From assembly GCF_021869535.1 (NCBI RefSeq), contig NW_026262734.1, positions 90,773,285-90,837,284 of the forward strand: a stretch of 64,000 nt of DNA, in the 5' to 3' direction. Positions 9,721 through 22,060 of the stretch are shown piece by piece. The stretch's first letter is position 1. Each line of letters begins with the position of its first letter. The translations under genes and the position numbers were made by a program. Origin of the DNA: Mytilus californianus (Eukaryota > Mollusca > Bivalvia > Mytilida > Mytilidae). Under the pieces are notes generated by a model. The model was not told the DNA's origin. It worked only from the letters and a program-made list of their open reading frames with translations, and searched no databases.

Positions 9721-12377
9721 TTTTGCTTACCCTTTTTCGTATGCAACCATAAGTGACATACTATGCTTTTGTGGTATTACACTTTACCAAGTCAGAAATA
9801 TGACAGTTGTTTTTTGTACGTTTTAAATATTTGGGCTTTTAATTTAGCCATTTCATAAACATGATGAAGGGCTTTCAGTTGAAATTTCCTTGAAGTTCTA
9901 TATTTTTGTTATTCTACTTTTTATTTACTAAGCGATGACAATCAGGTTTGGCAGACGAAAAATGCATATTGCAAAAAGACTAGACGCTTTACATGTCTCA
10001 ATCTATACCTGATGTTCGTGCATTTCAAAAAGGGGCATGTGATTTACACAAAATGAACTCAACTTTGAATACCTTTGTGCGTCCAAACTGCTTTTCTTGA
10101 TTATTCTTCATCAGTACACAAATATAGAAACGATTGATGTACTTAACCAAAGGTTACCTAAAATATTACTCTGACTTATGAGCTGATGTTACCCTCGGAG
10201 ACTACTAGTAAACATATACTGATCCAACAGAATTATACGGAAGATCGACACTTCGAACGTGTAACTGTTATCATCATGCATTTTGTTATTGATACGATAC
10301 GTCGGTGTCTCCTTTCTCTAGCGACATGTTTTCGATGTCATTAGTCTTTTTATATATTAATTAGATATCGGAATAGTCGTCTGATATGTAATATTACAAA
10401 TGCTTCTTGTTCCCGTTTAGGTGAGTGGATTCTGAGACACTAACTCTGTCGACGAAACTAGTTTCACTTGTTTTACAATTTTACCGATTTCCCAATGAAT
10501 GTTTTTTGGTTTTTATTAAGATTTTGTTTGGTACTTCGTGTTGAACACATTATAACCTATACTCAATTTGTCAAATTCTCAGGAACTAACTATTAAACAT
10601 TTTATGGTGTTTTCTCAGAGTATCTGTATACCAGGAACACAGTATTCGGTATTTGTTCTAGAACAAATGATAAGGATATAACTAGGTGATTGGTATATGT
10701 TTTTTTGTAGGCGTGACACTAGTGTTCAGCACAGTGTGTGTATTGTCTGTTTAAGGATGTTCTCTCCTCTGATTGAAAATAACTAGCCTGTGTCCTTTGT
10801 TTTTATAATCATTTGAATATTATGCGGGATATGATTCTTTTTAGATTTTTCGTACATTTAGCATTGGCATCTTCCTTCTTTTAAAAGCTTAAAAAATTTA
10901 AAAAGATTTTCAACTTAGATTTTCAAATTAGATTTGTGTAAATTATATGTAATCAAATTATGAAAAGAAAAGTAAGGGTTGTATTAGCACTACATGGATA
11001 AAACAAGAGGATTCCGAATATCTGAGAAACAATCAAAACCAAAAGTATCGAAAATCCTTAAACTTTTAAGGCAGATTCCATTATTGCTATTTTGTGATAT
11101 ATCAGTTATTGACCTATAACGTTCCGTTTTATTACATGAAATCCGAGTGAACAAGTCCATTCCTTTTATTTAATTCATTATTTAGTTGTTTCTAGATGAA
11201 GTCAAAGTATGATTTTATTGATAGAATATTGAAAATAATCTAATTTGATTTATTTGTGTTCACACAAAATATTGAAATGGATTGAAAATCAAACCATAAA
11301 TTGTTTATTTTCCTTCCAAATGACAAACTACATGTGATATAACAAAGCTCATTTGCGCCACGCACTGTTTCATTATTGCTTAGAGTCAAACTGTTTTCCC
11401 CCCAAAAAATCCAAAATTTCAATTTATATAAAAAGTTGCAAATGTCATTCATTTTGATAACGTTTGAGTTTTTTGTATATTCATATTCTATATACATGAT
11501 ATACACGATGTTAATTTTTGTAACAACGTCTTATATACATGTATTGACCATATAGTACTACATTTACTAGTTTAAGATTAGTGTCTTGGTTGAAAGGCAT
11601 GAAACTACTTTTAATAGTCAAGATTTGTTGCGACGGACGGACGGATTTTTCTAAAAGTCTTACAATTAATAAGTTATAGTATAAGATATCTTAACTCAAG
11701 TAGTTTTATAAATATCAATTCTGATTCCTTGTGATAATAGGAAAGATAAGTGCCGCTAGTATTTTATTAGCCAGTTTAAATCGGAACACTAACAACATAC
11801 TGCCGCTTAATGAAAGTTAACTGTTTTCGTTGAAATTAAACATGTGATGGCATAAGATATAACTTGTATTCAATTAATAATTATAGGAGGTGATGCAAAT
11901 GGACACTTATTTATATATAGAAAAAAAATGTATATTGATTCCTATGTCAGCAGTAGTTGTTGAAAGGAGATTAAGCTTAATGAATTACACATATATATTG
12001 TATTTGGGAGTTCACTGTCTAAACGTCTGAGAATTTCCAAAAGTCTTCGTTATCAAACTTTTCGAGAATCACATGAACATAGTCTCCTGATATACAACAG
12101 AAAATAAATAACGGTTTAAAGTTTTACGAAATAACTTTACAAAACAGTGTTTCAGAACATTCTGTAACTATTTACAACAAGTGGTGGATGAATCAGGCTT
12201 TTAGTTTTGTAAACAAGACGCGTGTTTGTTGTACATTGTATTTACACAATACTCACCAGTAGCAAATTATGCTTTACACAAAAGAAATATAATTTGAAAA
12301 AGTTCTTCCAGAATGCTATCATCAATATGCTTTATGTTTTGTTTGTAAAATTTTTGTTCTGTTCCTTGACGTGTTCA
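9721..12377. other. Unrecognised AT-rich non-coding DNA
   Basis: No convincing gene. A short stretch near 10182 (GCTGATGTTACCCTCGGAG) resembles the hairpin-forming core of the repeat at 23906. Otherwise I see nothing that can be named. Confidence 0.4.
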
Positions 12378-14745
12378 AAGTGCCAGTTTGGTATTCAAAA
12401 TATTTAGAGAAAACCTACCAGAGACCGCTTAACTGACGGTGATACCTCACTGGTCATGCAATGTCCATAAAATTCGACGAACATTTAGGCAATGCATATA
12501 TACAAATGGTATCAAAGGATTTCCCAAAAAATGTCATCTTTAAGATCTACGGAGGGCAACATTTTTTACTTTTCAGCTAAATTTGTAAAAAAAAACAATT
12601 CAAAGGGCACAGGGCAAGTCGAGACACCTCTGATCTCTCAATCTTCCTGATATTACGCAGGTAGTTCGTTAATATAAAGATACACACGAGACCAAACGGA
12701 ATATGGACAAACTTCTTGTCTTCTATGTTTACGGAGGCTCAAAGTGACAGTTTGATAGTCGGAAACCCAACCGGAGACCGCTTATGGGGGCTCGAGAGTA
12801 CAAAAATTTTACCAAACATTTTTCATTACAATTTTTATTTATTACACTATTAGTTGTTATGTTATGTTAAGGTACAAAAATCAAAAAAAAAAATCAATTT
12901 GTGTTGGCCCCAAATGACTTTTGAAATGTTTATATCATTGAAAAAGCTCCAAATTATCTCACTTTTGTGCAAAAATGCCAGTTATTGTATCAAAATTGAT
13001 ATATCTTTTTTAACTCAATGGTGACCTATATTTTTCATTATTGTTTTCAAATAAGCTGCACTTAAACAAAACAATTGTAAAATTTAAGCGATTTCTGTAA
13101 TTTAGTTCTTATTTCGGTATTACCTCTATTTCTCCTGTTAGTTCAACAGAAACAAAGTACCTTAACAAAAATGCATGCTTCTTTCGAAGGCAGATTGTGA
13201 GCTTTAATGAACGGTGACCCCATTTTTTATATTATTTTTCTATTAAGTATATGATAAAGTTCATATATAGAAAAAAATATACCCCCCCCCCCCCCCTTAA
13301 ATAACAGTGATATCTATCTGATCATACAATGTCCATAAAATTCAAAGAACTTTTAAACAATGTATACATGCAGATGGTATCAAAAGAATTTCCAACAATA
13401 ATGTCATCTTCGATATCTACGGAGGGTTAATTGTTTTACTTTTCAGCTGAAAATCGTCAAAAAATCAGGTAAAAGGGCACAGGGCAATGGATAGACCCCC
13501 CCCCCTCTGATCTCTCAATCTTTCTGATATTACGCAGGTAGTTAGTTAATATAAAAGTACAAACGAGACCAAAAGGAATCGGACAAACTTCTTATCTTCT
13601 ATGTTTACAGAGGGCTCTAAGTGCCAGTTTGATATTCAAAATATATATAGAAAACCTACAGGAGACCACTTAAATGACGATGAGACCTCCCTATGCATGC
13701 ATTGTCCATTTAATTCGTCGAACATTTAGACAATGTATATATACAGATGGTAACAAAAAGATTTAAAAAATAATGCCATTTTCAAGATATACGAAGGGCT
13801 AAAATTTTCACTTTGCAGCTAAAAAGCGTAAACAAATCAGGTCAAAGGGCACAGGGCGATGTCTGACCCCCTGATCTCTCAATCTTCCTAATATATTGCA
13901 GACAGTTAGTTAATATGTAGATACAAACGATATTTAAAGGTTTGGGGGTAAACATCCTATCTTTTGGCAAATCCTTTTGATATATTCAAAATAGGTAGTG
14001 AAAACCTACCGGAGACCGCTTAAATGACGACGAGACTCCCTGGTCGTCAATGTCCCTAAAATTCGACGAAATCATAGACTATACATATATGAAGATTGCC
14101 GGAATGATGTCATCTTCGATATCTACGAAGGGCTAAGATTATCACTTTTCAGCTAAAAATTCTAAAAATTTCAGGACAAAGGGCACAAGTCAATCGTGGG
14201 ACCAATACCCCCCCCCCCCCCCCACCGGATCTCTCGATCTTCCTAATATTATGCAGACAGACAGTTAGTTAATATATAGATACAAACGTGATTTAAAGGA
14301 ATTTGGGTAAACTTCCTGTCTTTTATGTTTACGGAGGACTCAAAGTGCCAGTTTGATATTCAAAATATATAGTGAAGACCTACCCGAGACTGCTGAAATG
14401 ACAATGAGACCCCCTGGTCTTTCAATATCCATAAAATTCGACAAAATCATAGACTATATATATATAAAGATTGTATCAAATGTTTTTGCCAGAATAATGT
14501 CATCTGCGATATCTACGGAGGGCTTAGATTGTTACTTTTCAGCAAAAAATTGTCAAAATTTCAGGACAAAGGGTACATGGTAATGGTGAGACCCCCTGAT
14601 CTCTAATCTTCCTAATATTATGTAAACAGTTAGTTAATATGTAGATTCAAACGAGATTTAAAGAAATATCGGCTAACTTTCTGTCTTCTTTGTTTACAGA
14701 GGGCTCAAAGTGTCATTTTTTATATTCAAAATATATTATGAAAAC
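12378..14745 (+). repeat. Tandem array of ~365-bp units
   Basis: The phrase AAGTGCCAGTTTG or a variant recurs at about 12379, 12740, 13619, 14345 and 14707, with a degraded repeat near 13975. Each unit contains in order GAGACCGCTT, CAATGTCCATAAAATTCGAC, a TATCTACGGAGGG box, CTTTTCAGC, AAAGGGCACAGG, a C-rich tract before TGATCTCTC, and TTTACGGAGG. About six units are present, one interrupted. The C-tract varies from about 5 to 16 C. I do not recognise the family. Confidence 0.75.
12787..13297. repeat. ~510-bp insertion within one unit of the array
   Basis: The unit starting at 12740 breaks off after GAGACCGCTTA and resumes at about 13298 with AATAACAGTGATATC. The intervening DNA is foreign to the array and ends in a run of 15 C (13282-13296). 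It has no clear terminal repeats. Confidence 0.5.
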
Positions 14746-14884
14746 AAGTATAAATAAAACAAAAAAAATATTTCTGTACCTGTTATTTGTACAATAGTTG
14801 GCTGATTGCAAGATACATATCATTAAAGAAGAATTGCAATGCATTGGATAACTGTCAATTGTTATTTGTATCTTTTGTTATCTT

Positions 14885-15350
14885 TATATCAATAGAAAAA
14901 TATACTCAATTGGGTCCTAAGCTTCTCTGTTCTTGTTTCGTCGACCTCAAAAAAGAATTTGATACAATATGGCATATGGGTCTCTTCTATAAACTATATC
15001 CTATTGATAAAGCTAGACAGCATACATAAACTTCGGTACCTCTGGAAGCTTTACGGAGGCAAAACATGATCTCTATTAAAGAGGAATCAAAATCATTTTC
15101 AAAAATATTTAAAGGTCATAAACCCAAAATTAAAACTTTACTTCAAACATTTGACAACACAGTGAAATCAATTTAAATTATGAAAGTGAAATTTGGGGCA
15201 TTTTAGATTAAAAAAATTTAACTGACAAAGGAGATTGTTATTTTGAAAAATTATGCAAAGAACTGCAAACTGAATCAGTTCATTCCAAAATCTTTAAATT
15301 TTCACTTGGAGTAGGAAAAAGAAGCACAAATATGGCAACAATTATTATTT
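14885..15350 (+). pseudogene. LINE reverse transcriptase remnant
   Basis: One frame reads CFVDLKKEFDTIWHMGLFYKL-like text (about 14929-14990), matching RT motif A of non-LTR retrotransposons (usual form FVDF-KAFD-VW). Further on, in shifted frames, YESEIWG-like and LGVGKRSTNMA-like text (about 15180-15335) matches the region after the RT thumb. The palm with the catalytic Asp pair is missing, so there is an internal deletion. The clade is unresolved. Confidence 0.6.
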
Positions 15351-15612
15351 ATTAAAGTTATAGTTAATATGTTTTCATACTGATCATGTTTAACAAATAC
15401 TGAGGACAAATTATTGTCCGAAGCTCTCCTTGTATCAAAATCCTTATCAAACCATAGTAAGAAAAGTTGGTATCATACTATGAGTTCATTAGAAAAATAC
15501 TTACCGGGGTTGTAATTACATGGGCTAATAAAATTACTAACAGCTGTCAAGATTGTGCACTTACCTCTTTGAGTGCCAATGTTTGTTTGCTTTTTTGTTA
15601 TATTTTGGCTGG

Positions 15613-15675
15613 TTTTTTTTTTTTGGGGGGGGGGGGGGGGGTGGGGGGGGGGAGGGGGGGGGGGGGGGGGGGGGG
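15613..15675 (+). repeat. T-run followed by a ~51-nt G tract
   Basis: Twelve T (15613-15624) precede 51 nt that are all G apart from one T (15642) and one A (15653). The G strand could form G-quadruplexes. Tract length may also be unreliable in the assembly. Confidence 0.85.
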
Positions 15676-15754
15676 TTGTAAAATATCATTGATTTCCACG
15701 GAATAGGTACTGGTTTAAATTTGAATGGAAAACGTCATTAAAGAAAAAACATTT

Positions 15755-15865
15755 CTTTGTCTCTTGGTTTTTTTCGTTATTTACCGTGGCGTTGTCAGTT
15801 TTATTTTACTTATGAGTTTGAATGTTCCTATGGAATCTTTCGCCTTTCGTTTTTTTCTGAATTCT
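15755..15865 (+). repeat. Dispersed mussel repeat R1, fragment
   Basis: This is a diverged copy of the sequence at 27520-27616, 51220-51308, 56691-56784 and 61286-61384. The shared core is GTTGTCAGTTT, then ATGAGTTTGA, then ATCTTTCGCC. I call this family R1 here. It is non-coding. Confidence 0.6.
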
Positions 15866-16844
15866 AGAACTTTTTTGACGAGTTTTTCACCACACCTGTT
15901 TAATCTAAAAAAGAAACAGTTTGAAGATATTGCAAAAACAGTATTTTCCAATGATTTTAAAACTATCCAGTCCACCTTTTTTTTTACTTAACAACTGTGT
16001 CTCTTTTTGCATTGATTATGCAATCCCTTTGGACGCGAACACATTCCGTCCTGGCTCTCTTTCTCATCAAGACAGTTGCAATCGCCAAGAAATTTACTTT
16101 GGATCTCATATGTGGAACTCAACGGTAGTGTTTTAAAATATGGCATACATATAATATTGCAGAGAAAAGGTTAAATGTTTGAAATGATATCCTTTTGAAC
16201 TTTAACTCAATTTGTTCCATGACGTATTCAAAGTGTGTGTTTTCCTATAGGTACTTATATTTCGAAAGACAGCAACTTTCAATGAAGAGTTGGAAATAAC
16301 CGGACATAACGGAGACAAGCATGAAGGTATCTGTGAAAAATTTGGAAAGCAATAGATTAAGTGCATAAGCTGTACAAAAACACTCATTTGAAAATTGTCA
16401 AAGCTGATATAATATTTTTAAAAAGAATTTACAAGAGGTCAATAGAAAACAATGCACAATGTCTGGAAAAATTATGAGATATCAACATTTCCTGTGTATT
16501 TTTGAATGTTAGAAAAAAACAAAACAAATAATGACATGATCATGGAATATGTCGATGGGGAGAAAACCCGTTAAAGTTATAGATATAGAGAGACAGTTTA
16601 ACATAAAATAAACAGGTACACAAATATTGCATATAAACAAGTACATATAAAGTACAAATGGACAGAAAAGCATGTGCAACAATATAAAGTGCGTTTTCTA
16701 GGTCTGTTTTGTCTCGTTTCAAAGATACGTATCAATTAAATTTGAATCCTCAAACGACTATTACACTCACTATAGGTGTACTTTTCAGGTAAAAGAAAAT
16801 ATTTAAAAAGATATATAAAAAATACAAATAAAACAAATATGGTT
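15866..16844. other. Unrecognised non-coding DNA
   Basis: Short open frames lack splice context. I see nothing to annotate. Confidence 0.4.
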
Positions 16845-17435
16845 ATTTGGTCAAGTATGGCAAGCAATATGGTCGACATGGCTAAAATAGACGATATCTT
16901 AAAAACCGCTGAAATCTGATAGAGGCCAAAAAGTTATATATACGATCTACCTGCTGGCTATTTACGTCAAATTGGCAGACGACTTTATTTAGGAGTTATT
17001 GCCCTCAATTGTCTAATTTTACCATTTTGTGTTCATTTTTGCGTATTTTTATGAAATATTTAATTGAAAGGGAGAAACTGTATTCAGGAAAATTGATCAG
17101 CAAGTCAAGATCTACAAATAAGGCAACATGACCAAAATCGTCAAGATGACTCCTGATACATTTAAACATTTTTTGGCGTTTTTGTTTAATATCATTCAAA
17201 AACCTTTTTCCTCTCAAACTAACATGCCTAATTATACCAAACTTGATCACCATCATTATTGGGTATTCTGTTTAAAATTATGTGTCCGATGACCCAGCTT
17301 GCCAATCAAGATGGCAAAATGGCTACAATAGAAGATAGAGATAAACTGCAAGTGATCTCTATTATCTTGAAAACCGCTATGAATAGAGTAAAACTAATAG
17401 AATCAGATAGGTCGAGAACACTGAGATCTACCCGC
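16845..17435. repeat. Bivalve dispersed repeat with duplicated motif
   Basis: Two related pieces (16850-17000 and 17265-17430) each have a phrase close to ATGGCTAAAATAGA followed by ATCTTAAAAACCGCT, and the region contains GTGTCCGATGACC and GGCAAAATGGC. From memory this matches a very common non-coding bivalve repeat. The open frame at 17259-17495 lies within it and is not a gene. Confidence 0.55.
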
Positions 17436-17534
17436 TTCCGTTTACTTGAATCTTTTAAACCTTTTATTTCACTGAACACCTCACCTGAGGCATAATAGTA
17501 CAATAAATTCAACAACAAATATTATTTTTTACTT

Positions 17535-18190
17535 TTATTATTATTTACAATATTTATATAGCGCATTATCTAATTAAAATTACACTAAGCGCTTAACATA
17601 AAACAATCAATGCAGTTAAAAGAGGTGTTAAACATTAAAACAATCAATGCAATAAGAATGAAATAAAATTTTGAACACATATGAAAAGGAAACAGAACAG
17701 TTAAAAACAATTAATCATAATTAAAAGACATATACCACAACGAAAAGAACAAAGATAAAAAGTCACCGTCAGTATAAAAAGTTAAATGTTATCACTGAAA
17801 GTGAGTTTAAAATAATGGGTTTTCAATTTTTTCTTAAAAATGTTCGATGGAGTTTTCATGTCTTAGATGGCTAAAAAGATTGTTCCAGATGCTCGCAGTA
17901 GCTTTGTTGAAACATCTTTACTCCCTATATTTTGGTGCGCACACGAGGTTGTATTAGTCGCATTGCATATTCCGATCTAAGAGATCTTGATGGTTGATAT
18001 ATAAGCGCTAATGAGTTCCCCAATATAGACAGGCGCTAGGCCATGTAGTATTTTGAAAGTGTACAAAAGCAGTTTATATTGTATTCAGGACTGCACCGGG
18101 ATCCAACGAAGTGACACAATAACTGGTGTAATATGATGGTGTTTCTTGTACATGTTACGAGCCAAACAGTATTCTTCGGAAGCGTATTTG
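17535..18190. repeat. Dispersed repeat beginning with TTATATAGCGC
   Basis: It starts with AATATTTATATAGCGC and a nearby AGCGCTTAACA, then an A-rich segment, then a more structured part containing AGGCGCTAGGCCATGTAGTA and ACCGGGATCCAACGAAG. Similar sequence is widespread in invertebrate genomes, to my recollection. No intact frame is present. Confidence 0.45.
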
Positions 18191-18221
18191 GGCCATCCAT
18201 TTTATTATGTTTTTTCAAGTT

Positions 18222-18590
18222 GTCTACTTTAATCTTGGAATTATCAACTTTAATCTTGGAATTTCCAACTTTAAACTTGGAATTTCCAAATTAAAACTTG
18301 GAATTATCAACTTTTATCTTGGAATTATCAACTTTTATCTTGGAATTATCAACATCAATCTTGGAATTATCAACTTTAATCTTGAAAATTCCAACTTTAA
18401 TCTTGAAATGATCAAACATTAATCTTGGAATTATCAACTTTAATCTTGGAATTATCAACATTAATCTTGGAATTATCAATTTTAATATTGGAAATTCCAA
18501 CATTAATCTTAGAATTTCCAACTTAAATCTTGGAGTTATCAACATTCAAATTAAAATTATCAATATTAAACTAGGAAATTTAAACTTTCA
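18222..18590 (+). repeat. 21-bp minisatellite, about 17 units
   Basis: The unit is close to AACTTTAATCTTGGAATTATC, with a variant ending in TTTCC. Because 21 is divisible by 3, frames stay open on both strands (plus 18207-18422 as repeats of NFNLGII; minus 18291-18545). These frames are a by-product of the repeat length and not evidence of a gene. Confidence 0.9.
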
Positions 18591-18944
18591 TCTTTCAACC
18601 CTCATGATTGCTACACTGGTTTATCCGACTTTCATTAACCTAGTGACACTCTGAATTGAGAACATCGTGATTTTTTTATCACTGGACCCACGCCTCGGCC
18701 AAACAGTGCACTTCAGTTTGAGGTGCTTTACTTTTCTTTTTGTTGGTAATTGCGATTGCAATTATCCATGCACATCAGTCTTTTCAGCAATATAATATAA
18801 AAAATGCATGTACCGCATACATAATTACAAATGGATATTTAAATTTTGACATAAATACAGGGAAAGGGGGAGAGGGTTACTTCGAATTTTTTTGGTAGGG
18901 TGTGCCATTTTTGACTAAATGTACCCATCTTTACATTACATCCA

Positions 18945-19215
18945 CTAATATTAGTACCGAATATCAAAGTCATACCTGTCGGCTTCTTCTATCCTCTTCC
19001 GAAATTTCTTCCATAATTTTATCGCTTAGTTCCGAGATAACTGTTTACTTCTTCCATATCATTTCTCTGATTGACATAACTTCATTCACACTGTATTCCT
19101 GCAATAACTCCTCGAAATTTCCCCTCACTCGTTTTAGTAATTTCGTGACTGCACTACGATGTCCAGCTCGAAAAGCTTTGAGCTTGGGGGTCATCGTTTT
19201 TTTTTTTTTTTTGTC
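18945..19215 (-). pseudogene. Gag-like N-terminal remnant (BEL/Pao type suspected)
   Basis: The minus strand reads KAFRAGHRSAVTKLLKR in one frame and, after a shift, SELSDKIMEEISEEDRR. A basic start with HR-x-VTKLL followed by acidic E/D-rich helices is seen at the start of BEL/Pao-type Gag proteins and related bivalve multidomain proteins. It is broken by a stop and a frameshift, and a run of about 20 A precedes it on this strand. The assignment is tentative. Confidence 0.35.
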
Positions 19216-19306
19216 ACGGCACCTATTTTACATATATTCTAATGAAATAATGAAGAACGTCTTCATAGAACGAAATCTTTATCCAAACTACATATGATCA
19301 CAAATA

Positions 19307-19400
19307 TCGTCGCTAAGTAGCGACGTCGAATATACTGTTACGTAATTACCGCGGTAAACGACGTTAAGACGTTTACCAATTATAAGAAAATCTCTATAAT
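19307..19400. repeat. Short palindromes
   Basis: CGTCGCTAAGTAGCGACG (about 19308-19325) is a perfect palindrome with a 2-nt centre. A second weak inverted repeat (ATTACCGCGGTAAACG with its partner near 19368-19382) follows. Function unknown. Confidence 0.5.
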
Positions 19401-19434
19401 AAAAGAAAGTAATTTATAACAGCCAATTCCCACA

Positions 19435-19600
19435 AATGGATCTTCAACACAGCGTAAAAATCCCGCACTTGCAGACGGGTTTCAGCTGGCCCTTAAACAA
19501 TATTGTATACCAGTTCACCGAACATGGACGTCATACTAAACTCCGAAACATATAAATCAACCAAAATCTAAACAAACATACAAGACAAACAAAGATGTTT
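19435..19600 (+). repeat. Diverged copy of dispersed repeat R2
   Basis: Similar to 57830-57990: both have a GGGTCTTCAA/GGATCTTCAA phrase, CTGGCCC-TAAACAA, and GGACGTCATACTAAACTCC. I call this family R2. Another diverged member is at 46380-46600. Confidence 0.55.
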
Positions 19601-19653
19601 TGGTCAAAACGTAAAATAGACAATCGTTTTAACCGGGAATGAACAAAACTAGG

Positions 19654-19750
19654 GTATTTATAAGAAGTAGTGGATTCAGAAACGATTATCAACTTCCGAC
19701 TGACGTCGCTCGTTGATTTTTATTTACGAATCAACTACTTCTCATAAATT
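19654..19750. repeat. Foldback element B
   Basis: Arms 19654-19693 and 19712-19750 are imperfect reverse complements (left GAAGTAGTGGATTC, right inverse of GAAGTAGTTGATTC). The 18-nt centre TTCCGACTGACGTCGCTC is GC-rich. Confidence 0.7.
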
Positions 19751-20311
19751 TCTTATATACATAATGCATTGAATAAGCCGATATATAATAAACCAAGTAT
19801 TTATCATCCCCCTTTCAGAAAATATGTAATATAATTGTGCATCTCTGAACCAATTTTTTCTCCTTCAGTTGATGTTTTTTTAATTCACGACCTATTTCAC
19901 TGTTTGCCTTTGCGTTTTGACAACGTGCTTTACTTACCACCAAAGTCTACACTTTTTAAAAATTTCCCGCAATAAGTATTATTGTGTTCATTAGTATATT
20001 TAGCAATGAAGATATTTAGTATTATTACGTACGGTTAGAAAAAGATGACTAAACGTTCTTTTCTATTACCTTACTCAGTCGGAATAGAAAATCTTTACAT
20101 AATGGGTCAACCTGGATTCGCACACAAATGTGGTCTAGAGTCCAGGCAATAAACTGATTAGATATGATAAACCATAATATGTGAGAGAGTAAAAATATGA
20201 CTCATGGTAAAGAAATTTTGTATACGTCATGTGTCTGACTTTTGTAAATTAAATATATTAATTTCATTTGCAAAAGGCACCAGATGAGTCAATCAAACAT
20301 AAATACAAATA

Positions 20312-20700
20312 AAAGCAACAGTAGTATACCGCTGTTCAAAAGTCATCAATCGATTGAGAGAAAACCAATCCGGGTTACAAACTAAAATCGAGGGAAACAC
20401 GTCAACTATAAGAGGACAACAACGAAACAATAGAACACTGAAGTCAACAAAAAGAAAACGACAATGCAACATACATAGTAACGAACTATTAGATAACAAT
20501 CGCCCTATTCCTGCATGACTTGGTACAGGACATTTTAAGAAAAATATGGTGAGTTGAACCTGGTTTAGTTGCTAGCCAAACCTTCGCGCTTTATGGCAAT
20601 ACACAAAAACAGCTTGATACTATAACGAACTGTGTGTTTGTCACTCGAATGTATTAACGCCACAAAAAGTAACGTCACAGGTAAATTTCTAAAAGTTGGA
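20312..20700 (+). repeat. Dispersed mussel repeat R3
   Basis: Starts near GCAACAGTAGTATACCGCTG and continues through TCGATTGAGAGAAAACC and ACTTGGTACAGGACATTTTA to ACCTGGTTTAGTTGC. I recognise the order of these phrases from memory as an abundant mussel repeat. A related reverse phrase appears near 51960-52030. Non-coding. Confidence 0.55.
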
Positions 20701-21827
20701 TATAAATCAAGATTAGGTTTCTAATTATGTTATTTGATGTATTATTATAACAATTACAATAATATTAATATAAAATTGTGTTAGTAATAGTGCAACTAAC
20801 TATGTCTGCCTTTCTTCCAAATCAAACTGTGTAAAATAAATAAATCCTGTGCATATAGTTGCTTTCAACTAAAATCATACAAAAACTGGGTAATGAATTA
20901 TCTGTACTTCAACATACAAATAGAAAATAAAAAATAGAATCACAACTACAAACGAAAACACACAAAACAATTTTCGATCAGAATTACCAATAAAACATGA
21001 TACATGAACGCTGGATAAAAAATACCTATATAATACAGATAGTTGGTAATGCGGGTGGGGTATTAAGTACAGTGATGTAACAAAAGTTTTACAGTTTTAC
21101 TAAAAACCTTTGTCCGTTTAAAGATTAAACAACATAAAGGGTTAAAAAAAGAATTGAACCAGAACATTCAAGTATTTCCTTGTCGGTGCCTATGTTATAT
21201 AAATTTCATTTAATAGACTCCATTGGATATGTTATGAAGTTTATTACATTATTTTCTTAAGATTGTGGCCTGTTTTCTATATTTTTTTTTTGCATTGAGA
21301 GTTGATATCAAGCGATTTCAAATTCACACTCGTTTTTTTCAGATGGATTTTTTCAATTAAATATTGTGTGTGATAATTTTTTCATGGACTGCGTTATTGA
21401 CAGAAGACTGGAACGACAATGCAGAAAATCAGTGAAAGAATTTCAAGGTATAATGTGATAACATTAACATTGTTAATTGTATTGATATTTGTTACTACAA
21501 CATAAGTAAACATTTGAAAGAGTGTTTTTTCTTATGTCACTCCGTCCTTCTTTTCGAAATTTGTTCGATACATACATTTATTATGTAACTAAATTGTCAC
21601 TATACATTATGTCTTGCTAAATTCTAACAGCAAATTTGAATTAACTGCATAAAAAAAGAAAAGACCAATATCAACTAAAATTACAAACAAAAACGCAGCA
21701 CAAGATTTGCAATGAAAATTGAATGGCAGGTCGGTGGCTATATTTCAGATTTCAATGTGAGCATGTAGTCATTGAATGAATAAGTATGTGTATGCAACAC
21801 ATAACGAGTGAAAAACGCAGAACAATT
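20701..21827. other. Unrecognised AT-rich DNA
   Basis: I see no gene or repeat that can be supported. Confidence 0.4.
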
Positions 21828-22060
21828 TAAAAGAGAGGCGAAAGATATAAAATTGATATTCAAACAAGTCGAAAACGAACTGACAATGCCATGGCAAAAC
21901 AAAACGAAAAGCGTAAAAAAAAACCAGCAGTGCACAAAATATAATATAGCAATCTAGGAACTGAGCAACATAAACCTATAAAATATGGGGCTTATCAGAG
22001 GTATCCTGCAAGGCAAATCAGATCCTGCACCACATCTGACACCCATCGTGTTGCTCATGT
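21828..22060 (-). repeat. R1 family copy, reverse, diverged
   Basis: The AAAAGAGAGGCGAAAGATAT start and the later CAGATCCTGCACCACAT and GTGTTGCTCATG phrases are the reverse complement of parts of R1 (compare 27406-27616). Confidence 0.5.

Noticed and set aside
12378..14745. CRISPR-like array
   Set aside because: Units are ~365 bp and diverged throughout, with no short identical repeats separated by unique spacers, and the genome is eukaryotic.
15467..15706. Glycine-rich protein gene
   Set aside because: The glycines come only from the G homopolymer tract; no splice or start context.
18207..18545. Repeat protein genes on both strands
   Set aside because: Frames are open because the minisatellite unit is 21 bp, a multiple of three. 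No other coding evidence.
18902..19297. Plus-strand 131-residue protein
   Set aside because: The plus frame includes a poly-Phe run from poly-T; the minus strand gives the more protein-like reading (Gag-like remnant).
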